Shown: positions 1 to 6,912 of the stretch, one piece after another | Layout of the letters: each line of letters opens with the position of its first letter | How positions within the stretch are numbered: the stretch's first letter is position 1 | Assembly (NCBI GenBank): GCA_031386065.1 | Contig: JANNBZ010000043.1 | Location: 1 to 18,559 of the forward strand | Length of the DNA: 18,559 nucleotides | Origin: JANYJJ01 sp031386065 | Lineage (GTDB): Bacteria > Pseudomonadota > Gammaproteobacteria > Burkholderiales > Burkholderiaceae_C | Direction of reading: 5' to 3' | Position numbers and translations under genes: made by a program | Notes under the pieces: generated by a model | Seen by the model: only the letters and a program-made list of their open reading frames with translations | What the model was told of the DNA's origin: nothing | Database searches by the model: none

Positions 1-173
1 GTTGATCGACTTTTCTTCCGTGGCCTTTGCGAGCCGACTTCGCTGGACAGCTTCGCAGGTCCTTCGCTGCGTCGGTTGCTCAGGCCGGCACGTCGGTGGT
101 TGATCGACTTTTCTTCCGTGGCCTTCGCGAGCCGACTTCGCTGGACAGCTACGCAGGTCCTTCGCTGCGTCGG
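1..173. repeat. Two tandem copies of a 75-bp structured intergenic repeat
   Basis: Bases 1-75 and 99-173 align without gaps and differ at only two positions (28/126 and 53/151). A 23-base spacer separates them. The second copy forms a stem between GAGCCGAC (129-136) and GTCGGCTC (169-176). Its right arm runs into the stop codon of the efflux gene (175-177). The first copy keeps only the GTCGG part of the right arm. No protein is apparent here. The repeat may serve as a transcription end for the efflux gene, but there is no T tract. The first copy touches the window edge, so more copies may lie outside. Confidence 0.8.
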
Positions 174-174
174 C

Positions 175-1380
175 TCAAGTAACCCGCGGCTTGACCCAGA
201 TCCAGGCGAACACGCCGATGCTCATCATCAAGGTCGACGCCACCGCCAGCGCCACGGTCGAATGCATCACCAGCGGGGCGATCACGCCCGCCACCACAGC
301 GTTGGCCAGGCTGCCGATGAAGGCCTGGAACGACGACGCCATGCCGCGCCGATCCGGCACCAGGTCGAGCACCATCAACGTGACCACGGGCACCATCAGC
401 GCCCAGCCGAAACCGTAGACCGCAATCGGCAGCAGCGCCCACCACACGGTGGGAGTGAACAGCAGGTTCAGCACAAGGTTGACGAGCGACACCACGATCA
501 TGATCACGAAGCCATTGCGGATCTGGTGCTTGGGTTTCATGTTGCCGGCGCGCCGGCCCGACAACCACGCCCCGCCCATGATGCCGGCGATGGTGAGCGT
601 GAAGAACCAGAAGAACTGGCCCGGCCCGAGGTGCAGGTGTTCACCCAGGAAAACAGGCGCCGACAGCACATACAGGAACATGCCGTTGAACGGAATGCCG
701 CTGGCCAGCGCCAGCATCAGGAAGCGCGGGCTGGAGCCCAGTTCCCAGTAACCGCGCATCAGGTTGCGCAGGTTCAGCGGCTGCATCTGCGAGCGGTGCA
801 GCGTCTCGGGCAGCAGCTTGAAATTGGTCAGCCACAGCAGCGCGCCGATGGCCGTCAGGAACCAGAAGATGGCGTGCCAGTTGGAATGGATGAACAGGAA
901 GCCGCCGACCATCGGCGCGATGGCCGGCGCCACGCCGAAGTAGATGGTGACCTGCGACATCACGCGCTGCGCGTCGGCCGGCGGGAACATGTCGCGGATG
1001 ACGGCGCGCGACACCACGATGCCGGCACCTGCCGACATGCCCTGGATCGCGCGGAAGAACACCAGCTGCCCGATGGTCTGCGACAGCGCGCAGCCGGCCG
1101 AGGCCAGCGTGAACAGCGCCACGCCCCACAGCACCACCGGGCGGCGGCCCAGGCTGTCCGACAGCGCACCATGGAACAGGTTCATCACCGCGAAGCCGAA
1201 CAGATAGGCCGACAGCGTCTGCTGCATCTGCACCGGCGTGGCGCCGATGGATTGGGCGATGCCGGTGAACGCCGGCAGGTAGGTGTCGATCGAGAACGGC
1301 CCCAACATGCCCAGACAAGCCAGCAACACGGCCAGGGCCCAGCGCGGCGCGCGCCAGAGGGTGTGGGAATCGGGGTTCAA
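175..1380 (-). CDS. Bcr/CflA-family MFS drug efflux transporter
   Basis: A 401-residue inner-membrane transporter of the major facilitator superfamily, expected to have 12 membrane helices and to export drugs or metabolites by proton antiport. Helix 1 carries the Bcr/CflA signature SIDTYLPAF (residues 30-38). MFS motif A between helices 2 and 3 is GALSDSLGRRP (71-81). The length is typical of the family. The reading frame stays open upstream to an ATG at 1458, but that ATG and the following ~30 bases lie inside rnpB. I therefore place the start at TTG 1380, preceded by AGGA nine bases upstream. The start is inferred; the family assignment is strong, the substrate unknown. The gene ends in the arm of the structured repeat and may receive some read-through from rnpB. 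Confidence 0.9.
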   Translation of the reverse strand: MNPDSHTLWRAPRWALAVLLACLGMLGPFSIDTYLPAFTGIAQSIGATPVQMQQTLSAYLFGFAVMNLFHGALSDSLGRRPVVLWGVALFTLASAGCALSQTIGQLVFFRAIQGMSAGAGIVVSRAVIRDMFPPADAQRVMSQVTIYFGVAPAIAPMVGGFLFIHSNWHAIFWFLTAIGALLWLTNFKLLPETLHRSQMQPLNLRNLMRGYWELGSSPRFLMLALASGIPFNGMFLYVLSAPVFLGEHLHLGPGQFFWFFTLTIAGIMGGAWLSGRRAGNMKPKHQIRNGFVIMIVVSLVNLVLNLLFTPTVWWALLPIAVYGFGWALMVPVVTLMVLDLVPDRRGMASSFQAFIGSLANAVVAGVIAPLVMHSTVALAVASTLMMSIGVFAWIWVKPRVT

Positions 1381-1395
1381 TGCAGTGTGTCCTGG

Positions 1396-1412
1396 GCGCG
1401 CCGACAACGCGC
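1396..1412 (-). other. Small hairpin between rnpB and the efflux gene start
   Basis: GCGCG (1396-1400) pairs with CGCGC (1408-1412) across a 7-base loop. It lies just upstream of the AGGA and TTG start of the efflux gene on the minus strand. The T-rich stretch (about 1413-1424 in sense) comes before rather than after the hairpin, so it does not look like a classical terminator. It may affect start-site access. Confidence 0.3.
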
Positions 1413-1424
1413 AAAAAGTAAAAG

Positions 1425-1797
1425 TGTGAAGCGAGCCGATAGGCCGGATTCTGTGCATCCCCGCCCTCTTGCGAAGGTCGAAGACGTGACCGCCATTCCT
1501 CTGGGCCGTGCATCACTGCACGGCTCGGTGCCACCTACCCGCCAGCTTGTGCGGAGCCACACTTCGAAACGAACGCGGTCACCCGCACCGTTCACGCTGG
1601 CCTATTTGGTGTTGCTGCGCGCAGAGATTGCCCGTTTCACCCAATGCGGGACTTCGTCCCGCATTGACTCGTCTCTGTTGCTCTGATCCTCACCTCGCGG
1701 TGGACAGCCGTTAGCTGCTGCGCTGCCCTGTGCAGTCCGGACCTTCCTCCAGTGCGCCCTTTCGGGTTGGTGCACCAGCGGCGGTCTGGCTTGCTTC
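1425..1797 (-). ncRNA. rnpB: RNase P RNA, bacterial type A (rnpB)
   Basis: This is the catalytic RNA of RNase P, which cuts the 5' leader from tRNA precursors. On the minus strand it starts GAAGCAAGCC near 1797 and ends GGCTCGCTTC near 1428, so the two ends pair as helix P1. Conserved segments appear in order: GAGGAAGGTCCGGACTGC, ACAGGGCAG, AGAGCAACAGAGA, GGTGAAACGGGC, ACCAAATAGGCCAG, GGGTAGG, and near the 3' end CAGAATCCGGCCTATCGG. A perfect 10-bp hairpin with a 3-base loop (1643-1652/1656-1665) fits P12. The length of about 370 nt matches proteobacterial type A RNA. A T-rich stretch just after the 3' end could help termination. The exact ends are uncertain by a few bases. Confidence 0.97.
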
Positions 1798-1805
1798 ACG
1801 ACGCG

Positions 1806-1811
1806 ATTATC
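1806..1811 (-). promoter_or_regulatory. Probable -10 box of rnpB overlapping the DUF3025 stop codon
   Basis: On the minus strand GATAAT lies 8 bases before the expected rnpB 5' end, the right distance for a sigma-70 -10 hexamer. The TAA stop of the upstream DUF3025 gene (1807-1809) is inside it. No good -35 box is visible at 16-18 bases. The promoter therefore either relies on other contacts or rnpB is partly read from the upstream operon. Confidence 0.5.
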
Positions 1812-2583
1812 CCCCGTGGGCTCCAGCCTTCTCGCGAAACACCGACGCGTCACCGTAGAACGACGCGTCCCGGTTGGCCGGCCACCAGCCCGGCACGCCC
1901 AGCACCGGCAACGGCAGGTAGGGCTTACCGGCCAGCCGTTCGGGCGTCAACGCCTCGATCAGATGCGCCTGCAGGTCAACGCCTTCGGGCACCAGCCACA
2001 GGTGCGCGGTGATGGCCGTGCGCGGCCGCGTCAGCTTCTCCATCAGCGCGTGGCCGAACAGGGTCAGCCGCGCGTCCTGCCAGGCAGCGCGGTGGCTGAC
2101 GAACAGCGCGCGCCAGTCGCGTTGCCGCAGCGCAGTGACCAGCACGGCCGGGGCCTGCCACAGCGCGGCGTTTTCGTCGAACAGGGTCAGCGCGTCGCGC
2201 ACCGCGCCGCGCGTCGCGCCCACGTGGCCCTGCTCCAACTGCCGCGCCTGCAGTTCGTTCAGGCGGCGCTTGAGCTGCGGAAATTGCAGCCAGACCAGGC
2301 CGTTGAACAAGTCGTGCAGGTTGTCGCGCGTGGGCACGCAGGCGGTGCGCGCGATGAAGGCCTCGTAGGCTTCTGCATCGGGCAATTCTTGCTGCGGCAC
2401 GAAGCGCAAGGCGCCTTGCGCAAGCAGCACGGCCGGCTGCAAGGCCAGCGCCGCGTTGAGGCTGTCGGCCAACGACCCGCCGACTGATCGGCAGGCTTCG
2501 ATGCGCAGCAGTGTGGCCCGGTACGGCAACAGCCACGGCGCCGTCGCGTCGAGGGCAGGCCGCTGTGCGGACAGCGCAATCAA
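1807..2583 (-). CDS. DUF3025 family protein
   Basis: A protein of about 258 residues that I recognise as DUF3025. Its typical stretches are FNGLVWLQFPQLKRRLNELQ, RDALTLFDENAALW, LRQRDWRALFV, LFGHALMEKL and a C-terminal LPLPVLGVPGWW. The family has no established function that I know of. No signal peptide or membrane helix is seen. The frame is open far upstream through the NYN gene, but family similarity begins only at about 2580. I take TTG 2581-2583 as the start, because it overlaps the NYN stop codon as TTGA and suggests translational coupling. No ATG or GTG lies near this point in frame. The gene ends 9 bases before rnpB. The family call is firm; the start is inferred. Confidence 0.85.
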   Translation of the reverse strand: MIALSAQRPALDATAPWLLPYRATLLRIEACRSVGGSLADSLNAALALQPAVLLAQGALRFVPQQELPDAEAYEAFIARTACVPTRDNLHDLFNGLVWLQFPQLKRRLNELQARQLEQGHVGATRGAVRDALTLFDENAALWQAPAVLVTALRQRDWRALFVSHRAAWQDARLTLFGHALMEKLTRPRTAITAHLWLVPEGVDLQAHLIEALTPERLAGKPYLPLPVLGVPGWWPANRDASFYGDASVFREKAGAHGG

Positions 2584-3416
2584 GCCTGCGACGGCCCGGT
2601 GTACTGCACCTTGTTCGGCGCCCGCTCGGGCGTCAGCACGAACCATTCCGCCAGCTTCTTGAACAGCTTGGTCGACGGGGCGCTCTTGGCCAGCAAGCCC
2701 TCGGCGCGCAGTCGCTCGGCGGCCACGCCCAGCTGCAGCGGCACGCCATTTCTCAGTTCCGGCAGCACGTCGAAGATGCGCCGCAACTCGTCGGGCAACG
2801 GCGGGCGCGGTGGCGCAACGGGCGCTGCCACCGCGCGCGGCTTGGCCGGCTGCCGGGTTGAGCGCTGGCGTGGCGCGGGCTGCACCGGCTGCGGTGACAC
2901 AGGTAGCGGCGCAGCGGCTTCGATCACGGGTGCGCGGGCGCGGCCTCGTGGTGCGGCGCGGCGCGCGGGTGCGGCGTCGGCGGGCCGCGACTTGCGGTGC
3001 TCGATGTCGACAAAGCGGTCGTAGACCGGCTTCGAGTCGTCGCCCGTCTTGCCCAATTGGCCGATGCCTTCGACGCGGCAGCCTTTCTCGCGCAGGCGGA
3101 TCACCAGCGGGGCGAAGTCGGAGTCGCTGGAGACGATCACCACCACCTGAGGCCGCTCGGCGATGACCAGGTCCATCGCATCGACGGCCAGCGAGATGTC
3201 GGTGGAGTTCTTGCCGGTCGACAGGTTGACGATGGGGCGGATCGAGTGCGCCTTGAACAACTTCAGGTTCGCCAGCGCCGACTCGGCGGTGCAGTAGGCG
3301 CGCCGCACGTGGATGGCGCCGTGTTCGGCGTGCACCTGCGCCACGGCCTGGTCGATCACGTCGGCCGAGACGTTGTCGGCGTCGATCAGCAGCATCACGC
3401 GTTGTTGTGTGTTCAT
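2580..3416 (-). CDS. NYN-domain putative RNase with C-terminal OST-HTH/LOTUS-like domain
   Basis: A 278-residue cytoplasmic protein. Residues 5-140 form a NYN (PIN-like, LabA/DUF88) domain with acidic residues typical of metal-dependent RNases: D12 and D14 in LLIDADN, D73 in KNSTDIS, D79, D82, and D98/D100 in SSDSDF. A Pro/Ala/Arg-rich linker covers about 142-207. Residues 208-272 (LPDELRRIFDVLPE onward to APNKVQY) resemble an OST-HTH/LOTUS RNA-binding domain, a pairing known for NYN proteins. Its ATG (3414-3416) overlaps the pyrC stop as ATGA, and its TGA overlaps the DUF3025 start, so the three genes are probably one transcript leading towards rnpB. Nuclease activity is a family inference; the RNA target is unknown. 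Confidence 0.9.
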   Translation of the reverse strand: MNTQQRVMLLIDADNVSADVIDQAVAQVHAEHGAIHVRRAYCTAESALANLKLFKAHSIRPIVNLSTGKNSTDISLAVDAMDLVIAERPQVVVIVSSDSDFAPLVIRLREKGCRVEGIGQLGKTGDDSKPVYDRFVDIEHRKSRPADAAPARRAAPRGRARAPVIEAAAPLPVSPQPVQPAPRQRSTRQPAKPRAVAAPVAPPRPPLPDELRRIFDVLPELRNGVPLQLGVAAERLRAEGLLAKSAPSTKLFKKLAEWFVLTPERAPNKVQYTGPSQA

Positions 3417-4462
3417 GCGAGTTTCCAGGCCAGGGTTTCGCCGCCACGCAGCGGCTTCAATTGGGCGTCACCGAAGGGCAGCGACTCGGGCAGCGTCCAG
3501 GCTTCGCGCTTCAACGTCACCGTGCCGGTGTTGCGCGGCAGGCCGTAGAAGTCGGGGCCGTTGAAGCTGGAGAACGATTCAAGACACGATAGAGCGCCTG
3601 CCGCATCGAAGGCCTGCGCGTACAGCTCCAGCGCCGACAACGCGGTGTAGCAGCCCGCGCAGCCGGTCGTGTCCTTCAGGTGCGACGCGTGCGGCGCGCT
3701 GTCGGTGCCGAGAAAGAATTTCGGGCTCCCCGACGTCGCCGCCGCCAGCAGCGCGAGCCGGTGCTTTTCGCGCTTGAGCACCGGCAGGCAGTAGTAGTGC
3801 GGGCGCAGCGCAGCCGACCCACCCGCGCCCAAGAACAGCGCGTTGCGGTTGTACAGCAGGTGGTGTGCGGTGATGGTGGCGGCGGTGTTCGCATCGGCCC
3901 CGGCCACGTACTGCGCGGCCTCGGTGGTGGTGATGTGCTCGAAGACGATCTTCAGCGCCGGAAAATCGCGGCGCAGTGGAATCAGCTGGGTGTCGATGAA
4001 GACCGCCTCGCGGTCGAAGATGTCGATCTGCGGGTCGGTCACCTCGCCGTGCACCAGCAGCGGCATACCGGCGCGCTGCATTGCTTCCAGCGTGGCGTAG
4101 GTCTTGCGCAGGTCGGTCACGCCGGCATCGCTGTGGGTGGTGGCGCCGGCCGGGTACAGCTTGACGGCCACCACGCCGGCGTCGACCGCGCGGGGGATCT
4201 CGTCGGCCGGCAGCTGTTCGGTCAGGTACAGCGCCATCAGCGGCTCGAAGTGCAGCCCCTCGGGCACGGCAGCGCGGATGCGGTCGCGGTAGGCCAGCGC
4301 CTGCGCGGCGGTGGTGATCGGCGGCTTCAGGTTGGGCATGATCACGGCACGCCCGAACTGCCGTGCGGTGTGCGGCACCACGGCCTGCAGGGCGGCGCCG
4401 TCGCGCACATGCAGATGCCAATCGTCGGGTCGGGTGAGGGTCAGGGAGTCGATCACGGTCAT
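3413..4462 (-). CDS. pyrC: Dihydroorotase, PyrC type
   Basis: A zinc enzyme that interconverts N-carbamoyl-L-aspartate and dihydroorotate in de novo pyrimidine synthesis, in the cytoplasm. The 349-residue length equals the short E. coli-type PyrC. Visible active-site features are HLH in RPDDWHLHVRDG (about residues 16-18), the lysine that is carboxylated in VVAVKLYPAGATTHS, the histidines in LLVHGEV and VFEHITTTEAA, and the aspartate in GTDSAPHASHLKD. I choose ATG 4462 because it puts the HLH motif at the family position; an in-frame ATG at 4471 is the alternative. Neither has a clear Shine-Dalgarno sequence. A GC-rich hairpin sits immediately upstream. It is the first gene of the pyrC-NYN-DUF3025 set. 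Confidence 0.96.
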   Translation of the reverse strand: MTVIDSLTLTRPDDWHLHVRDGAALQAVVPHTARQFGRAVIMPNLKPPITTAAQALAYRDRIRAAVPEGLHFEPLMALYLTEQLPADEIPRAVDAGVVAVKLYPAGATTHSDAGVTDLRKTYATLEAMQRAGMPLLVHGEVTDPQIDIFDREAVFIDTQLIPLRRDFPALKIVFEHITTTEAAQYVAGADANTAATITAHHLLYNRNALFLGAGGSAALRPHYYCLPVLKREKHRLALLAAATSGSPKFFLGTDSAPHASHLKDTTGCAGCYTALSALELYAQAFDAAGALSCLESFSSFNGPDFYGLPRNTGTVTLKREAWTLPESLPFGDAQLKPLRGGETLAWKLA

Positions 4463-4476
4463 GCGGTGCATTGTCG

Positions 4477-4503
4477 CCGGGGCGGGCCGCAGCGGCGCCC
4501 CGG
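4477..4503 (-). promoter_or_regulatory. Strong hairpin directly upstream of pyrC start
   Basis: CCGGGGCG (4477-4484) and CGCCCCGG (4496-4503) are perfect 8-bp inverted arms around an 11-base loop. In the pyrC transcript the hairpin would end 5 bases before ATG 4471 and 14 before ATG 4462, where a ribosome must load. In enterobacteria pyrC is controlled by a CTP-dependent leader hairpin that blocks translation. A similar role here is inference only, and no Shine-Dalgarno sequence is visible inside the stem. Confidence 0.45.
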
Positions 4504-4565
4504 GCCGTCGCGCGTTAACAGCGTCACGCCAGCCGCCACGGCGCCCGGCGTGGGTGGTGGACCCG

Positions 4566-4595
4566 TTGCGACGCGGGCCGAAGCCGCATTAGACT
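4566..4595 (+). promoter_or_regulatory. Possible sigma-70 promoter for the TonB-domain gene
   Basis: TTGCGA (4566-4571) and TAGACT (4590-4595) each match the sigma-70 hexamers at four of six positions, with an 18-base spacer. They would give a leader of roughly 90 bases before ATG 4690. The match is modest, and in high-GC DNA such pairs arise by chance. Confidence 0.25.
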
Positions 4596-4689
4596 CGCGC
4601 GGCGCTTCCGATGGCTGCCATCCGCAGCCGTCACCCCAGTCAACCTGAGCCGCACAACGGCACAGCGCTTCACAGACGCGGACAACACC

Positions 4690-5397
4690 ATGGCTTCTGC
4701 TCGACGATGGCTTTTCGGCGCGGTTTGCGCGTGCTTCGCAGCCGGTGTCATGGCACAGGCCGCACCCGCACCCGCACCCATCGTCGACGAAAGCAAGCTG
4801 CCGGAATGGGTGAAGCGACAGGCCCGCTCGCCGTACAAGGTCATCATCGAGAGCCAGGTGGTCAAGCCCAAACCGCCGGCGCCAACGCAGGCGGTGAAGG
4901 ACGACGAAGCGGCCCGGCGCGTCGCAAAGAAAGCGGTGCCGGCGGCCACGCCGACCGAGGTGATCGCGACAGAAAAGGCCAGGCCGGTGGCCGGCGCGGA
5001 GGCGGCGGCTGCGGTGCCCGACAGTGGCAACACGGCCGCAGCAACCGCCCTGCCCGCACCCGTGAGTGAGCCGACGCTTGCTGCGGCACGGCCGCTGTCG
5101 CCTGAGCCCGTGAGCGCAGCCGTGCTGGCGGCTCCGCCCGAGCCCCCGCCGCTGCAACGGCTGGACGGCGGCGACCCGGTGATTCCGCCGGACGCATTCG
5201 ACAGCCAGAGCGGACGCGCCGAGGTGGTGGTGCGGTTCACCGTGACGCCCACCGGTGAAGTCAGCAAGCTGACGGTGGTGTCCAGCAACAACGCGCGCCT
5301 GAACCGCAGCGTGCTGCGCGCGGTGCAGGGTTGGCGCTACGCGCCGATCGCTACGGCGCGCGAGCACAACGTGAGCTTTGCGTTCACGCCGCAGTGA
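4690..5397 (+). CDS. Secreted protein with TonB C-terminal domain
   Basis: A 235-residue protein. Residues 1-24 look like a cleavable signal peptide (basic start, hydrophobic core, MAQA cleavage region). Residues 30-155 are low-complexity and rich in Ala, Pro, Lys and Val. Residues about 165-235 match the TonB C-terminal fold: GRAEVVVRFTVTPTGEVSKL, then LNRSVLRAVQGWRYAP. Classic TonB is anchored by an uncleaved N-terminal helix that binds ExbB/ExbD. Here the start looks cleavable, so the protein may be free in the periplasm and need not energise transport. No exbB, exbD or TonB-dependent receptor lies nearby. It diverges from pyrC and converges on the oxygenase gene with a 22-base gap. Confidence 0.85.
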   Translation: MASARRWLFGAVCACFAAGVMAQAAPAPAPIVDESKLPEWVKRQARSPYKVIIESQVVKPKPPAPTQAVKDDEAARRVAKKAVPAATPTEVIATEKARPVAGAEAAAAVPDSGNTAAATALPAPVSEPTLAAARPLSPEPVSAAVLAAPPEPPPLQRLDGGDPVIPPDAFDSQSGRAEVVVRFTVTPTGEVSKLTVVSSNNARLNRSVLRAVQGWRYAPIATAREHNVSFAFTPQ

Positions 5398-5419
5398 TGG
5401 CGGTGGCGCGCTGCCTGTA

Positions 5420-6880
5420 TCAATACCCTCGACGCAGGCGCTCGGCGCTGACCCAGGTGGCGTGAAAGCCGTTGGGCACGCGCTGCGGCAGCGTGATGCG
5501 GCACAGCGGGCCGGCGGCGATGTCGGCGGCGTCCATCACCACGACCTTCGACTTCTGCGCGTCGCCGTCCCACACGAAGCCGACCAGGTAACCGTCGTCT
5601 TCGGCCTGCCAACCGTCGCGCGGCGCGAACGGTGCCTCGCTCCACCAGCGGTTCGGTCCTTCGTGATAGCCGGTGCAGGTGCCGCGCAGCAGGTCGTGCC
5701 GCACGATGCCGCAAAAGCGCGGCTCTTCCGGCCGCTGCGACGGGCCCATCAGGGTGTGCCACGAGTAGCGCGTCTTGTGTCCCTGCAGCCAGCTGTTGAT
5801 GACCGGGAACTCGCTGTTCACGATGTCGTCCAGCACCCGCTCGCGCGTTTGCCCGGTTCGCAGGTTGAAGCGCCATTCGTGGAACGTGAAGTCATGCACC
5901 AACTGGGCCGTCAATCGCGGAACGGCATCGGCATCGAGGCGGCCTTGCGCATCGCGTGGAATGCGAAACGGCGTGCCCGTCATGACGATCTCGATGCCGC
6001 CGCGCCCGTCGTCTTCCTCCCAGGCATTCGACACGTGGTACAGGTAGGTCGGGTCGGCCTCGAACCAGCGGATCTGCTCGCTGCTGCCGTGGCGCGGAAC
6101 CACCCCGAAGCGGGCCGGCATGTCGGCGTGGAACCTCAGCTTGTGGCGGCCTGCGGCCAGCGCCTCGGCGTCCTGAAACAGCGGCAGGTCGTGCAGCACG
6201 CTGTGGTTCGGCGTGATCGCCATGTCGTGCGGCAGACGCGGCCCGGGCAGCGGCACCGGGATGAAAGTCTTCAGGTCACCGTGCCGGTCGAGCACGCCGT
6301 ACCACATGTAGGGCGGCGTGCTGCCGTAGGCGAAGAACATCAACTCGCCGGTGCGCTCATCGACGCGTGAATGGGCCGAGATCGGCACGCCGGCCAGCCG
6401 CAGATCGGGGCTGAGCTTGCCCAGCGTGCGCAGGTCGTGCGGGTCGCAGCGGTACACGTCGCCGCCCAGGTACCACATCGAGATCAGGCTGCCGCCGAAG
6501 TACTTCACATCGGTGTTCGAGGTATTCTTCATCGGCGCTGTCGGGGCCGACCCGGGCTGGCTGCGCCGCGGCGGGTCCTTGATGCCCTGCCACAGCGCCT
6601 GGCCCGCAGCCACTTCTTCCTGCAGCCCGTCGGTCATCACCCAGCGGTTGCGGTATTCGACGCGGCCGCGCTCGAAGCGCACCGCGTGCAGCATGCCGTC
6701 GCCGTCGAACCAGTGGTAGCGCCCGAGTGCCTCGAAGCGGCGGTTCGGGCCGTTGCGCACATACAGGCCGCTCAGGTCGGCGGGCACCTCGCCTTCGATC
6801 TCAAGCCCGTCGGTGATCACCTGTTCACCGGCAATGGGTGCGAAGGCACCGCTCAGGGTGGGAACGTCGTTGCTGCCCAT
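5420..6880 (-). CDS. Carotenoid/apocarotenoid cleavage-type oxygenase (CCD/RPE65 family)
   Basis: A 486-residue non-heme iron enzyme of the carotenoid oxygenase family, which splits C=C bonds in carotenoids, apocarotenoids or stilbenes with O2. The N-terminal YVRNGPNRRFEALGRYHWF and HWFDGDGMLH segments are typical. The four iron-binding histidines fit H170 (ISAHSR), H218 (LPHDMAIT), H282 (YLYHVSNAWEE) and H473 (GFHATWV), with second-shell acids nearby. No signal peptide is seen, so it is likely cytoplasmic. It starts 32 bases after gltL on the same strand and may be read with that operon, although no metabolic link is obvious. No carotenoid synthesis genes are in the window. Lignostilbene-type dioxygenase is an alternative; the substrate cannot be read from sequence. 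Confidence 0.93.
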   Translation of the reverse strand: MGSNDVPTLSGAFAPIAGEQVITDGLEIEGEVPADLSGLYVRNGPNRRFEALGRYHWFDGDGMLHAVRFERGRVEYRNRWVMTDGLQEEVAAGQALWQGIKDPPRRSQPGSAPTAPMKNTSNTDVKYFGGSLISMWYLGGDVYRCDPHDLRTLGKLSPDLRLAGVPISAHSRVDERTGELMFFAYGSTPPYMWYGVLDRHGDLKTFIPVPLPGPRLPHDMAITPNHSVLHDLPLFQDAEALAAGRHKLRFHADMPARFGVVPRHGSSEQIRWFEADPTYLYHVSNAWEEDDGRGGIEIVMTGTPFRIPRDAQGRLDADAVPRLTAQLVHDFTFHEWRFNLRTGQTRERVLDDIVNSEFPVINSWLQGHKTRYSWHTLMGPSQRPEEPRFCGIVRHDLLRGTCTGYHEGPNRWWSEAPFAPRDGWQAEDDGYLVGFVWDGDAQKSKVVVMDAADIAAGPLCRITLPQRVPNGFHATWVSAERLRRGY

Positions 6881-6912
6881 GGCATCACGCTCGGCTTGGG
6901 CCGTTCGGAGCT

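Noticed and set aside
1..173. CRISPR array
   Set aside because: Only two 75-base copies with a 23-base spacer and no cas genes; unit size and structure do not fit.
76..1686. Long plus-strand open frame (536 codons)
   Set aside because: It runs antisense to the efflux gene and rnpB, has no recognisable domain and shows Arg/His/Gln-rich composition typical of GC-rich shadow frames.
1807..3447. A single 546-residue minus-strand protein
   Set aside because: Only its last ~258 residues look like a protein family (DUF3025). The first part is the off-frame shadow of the NYN gene, so the real gene starts near 2583.
5420..6880. Carotenoid biosynthesis cluster
   Set aside because: Only a cleavage-type oxygenase is present; no phytoene synthase, desaturase or cyclase genes lie in the window.
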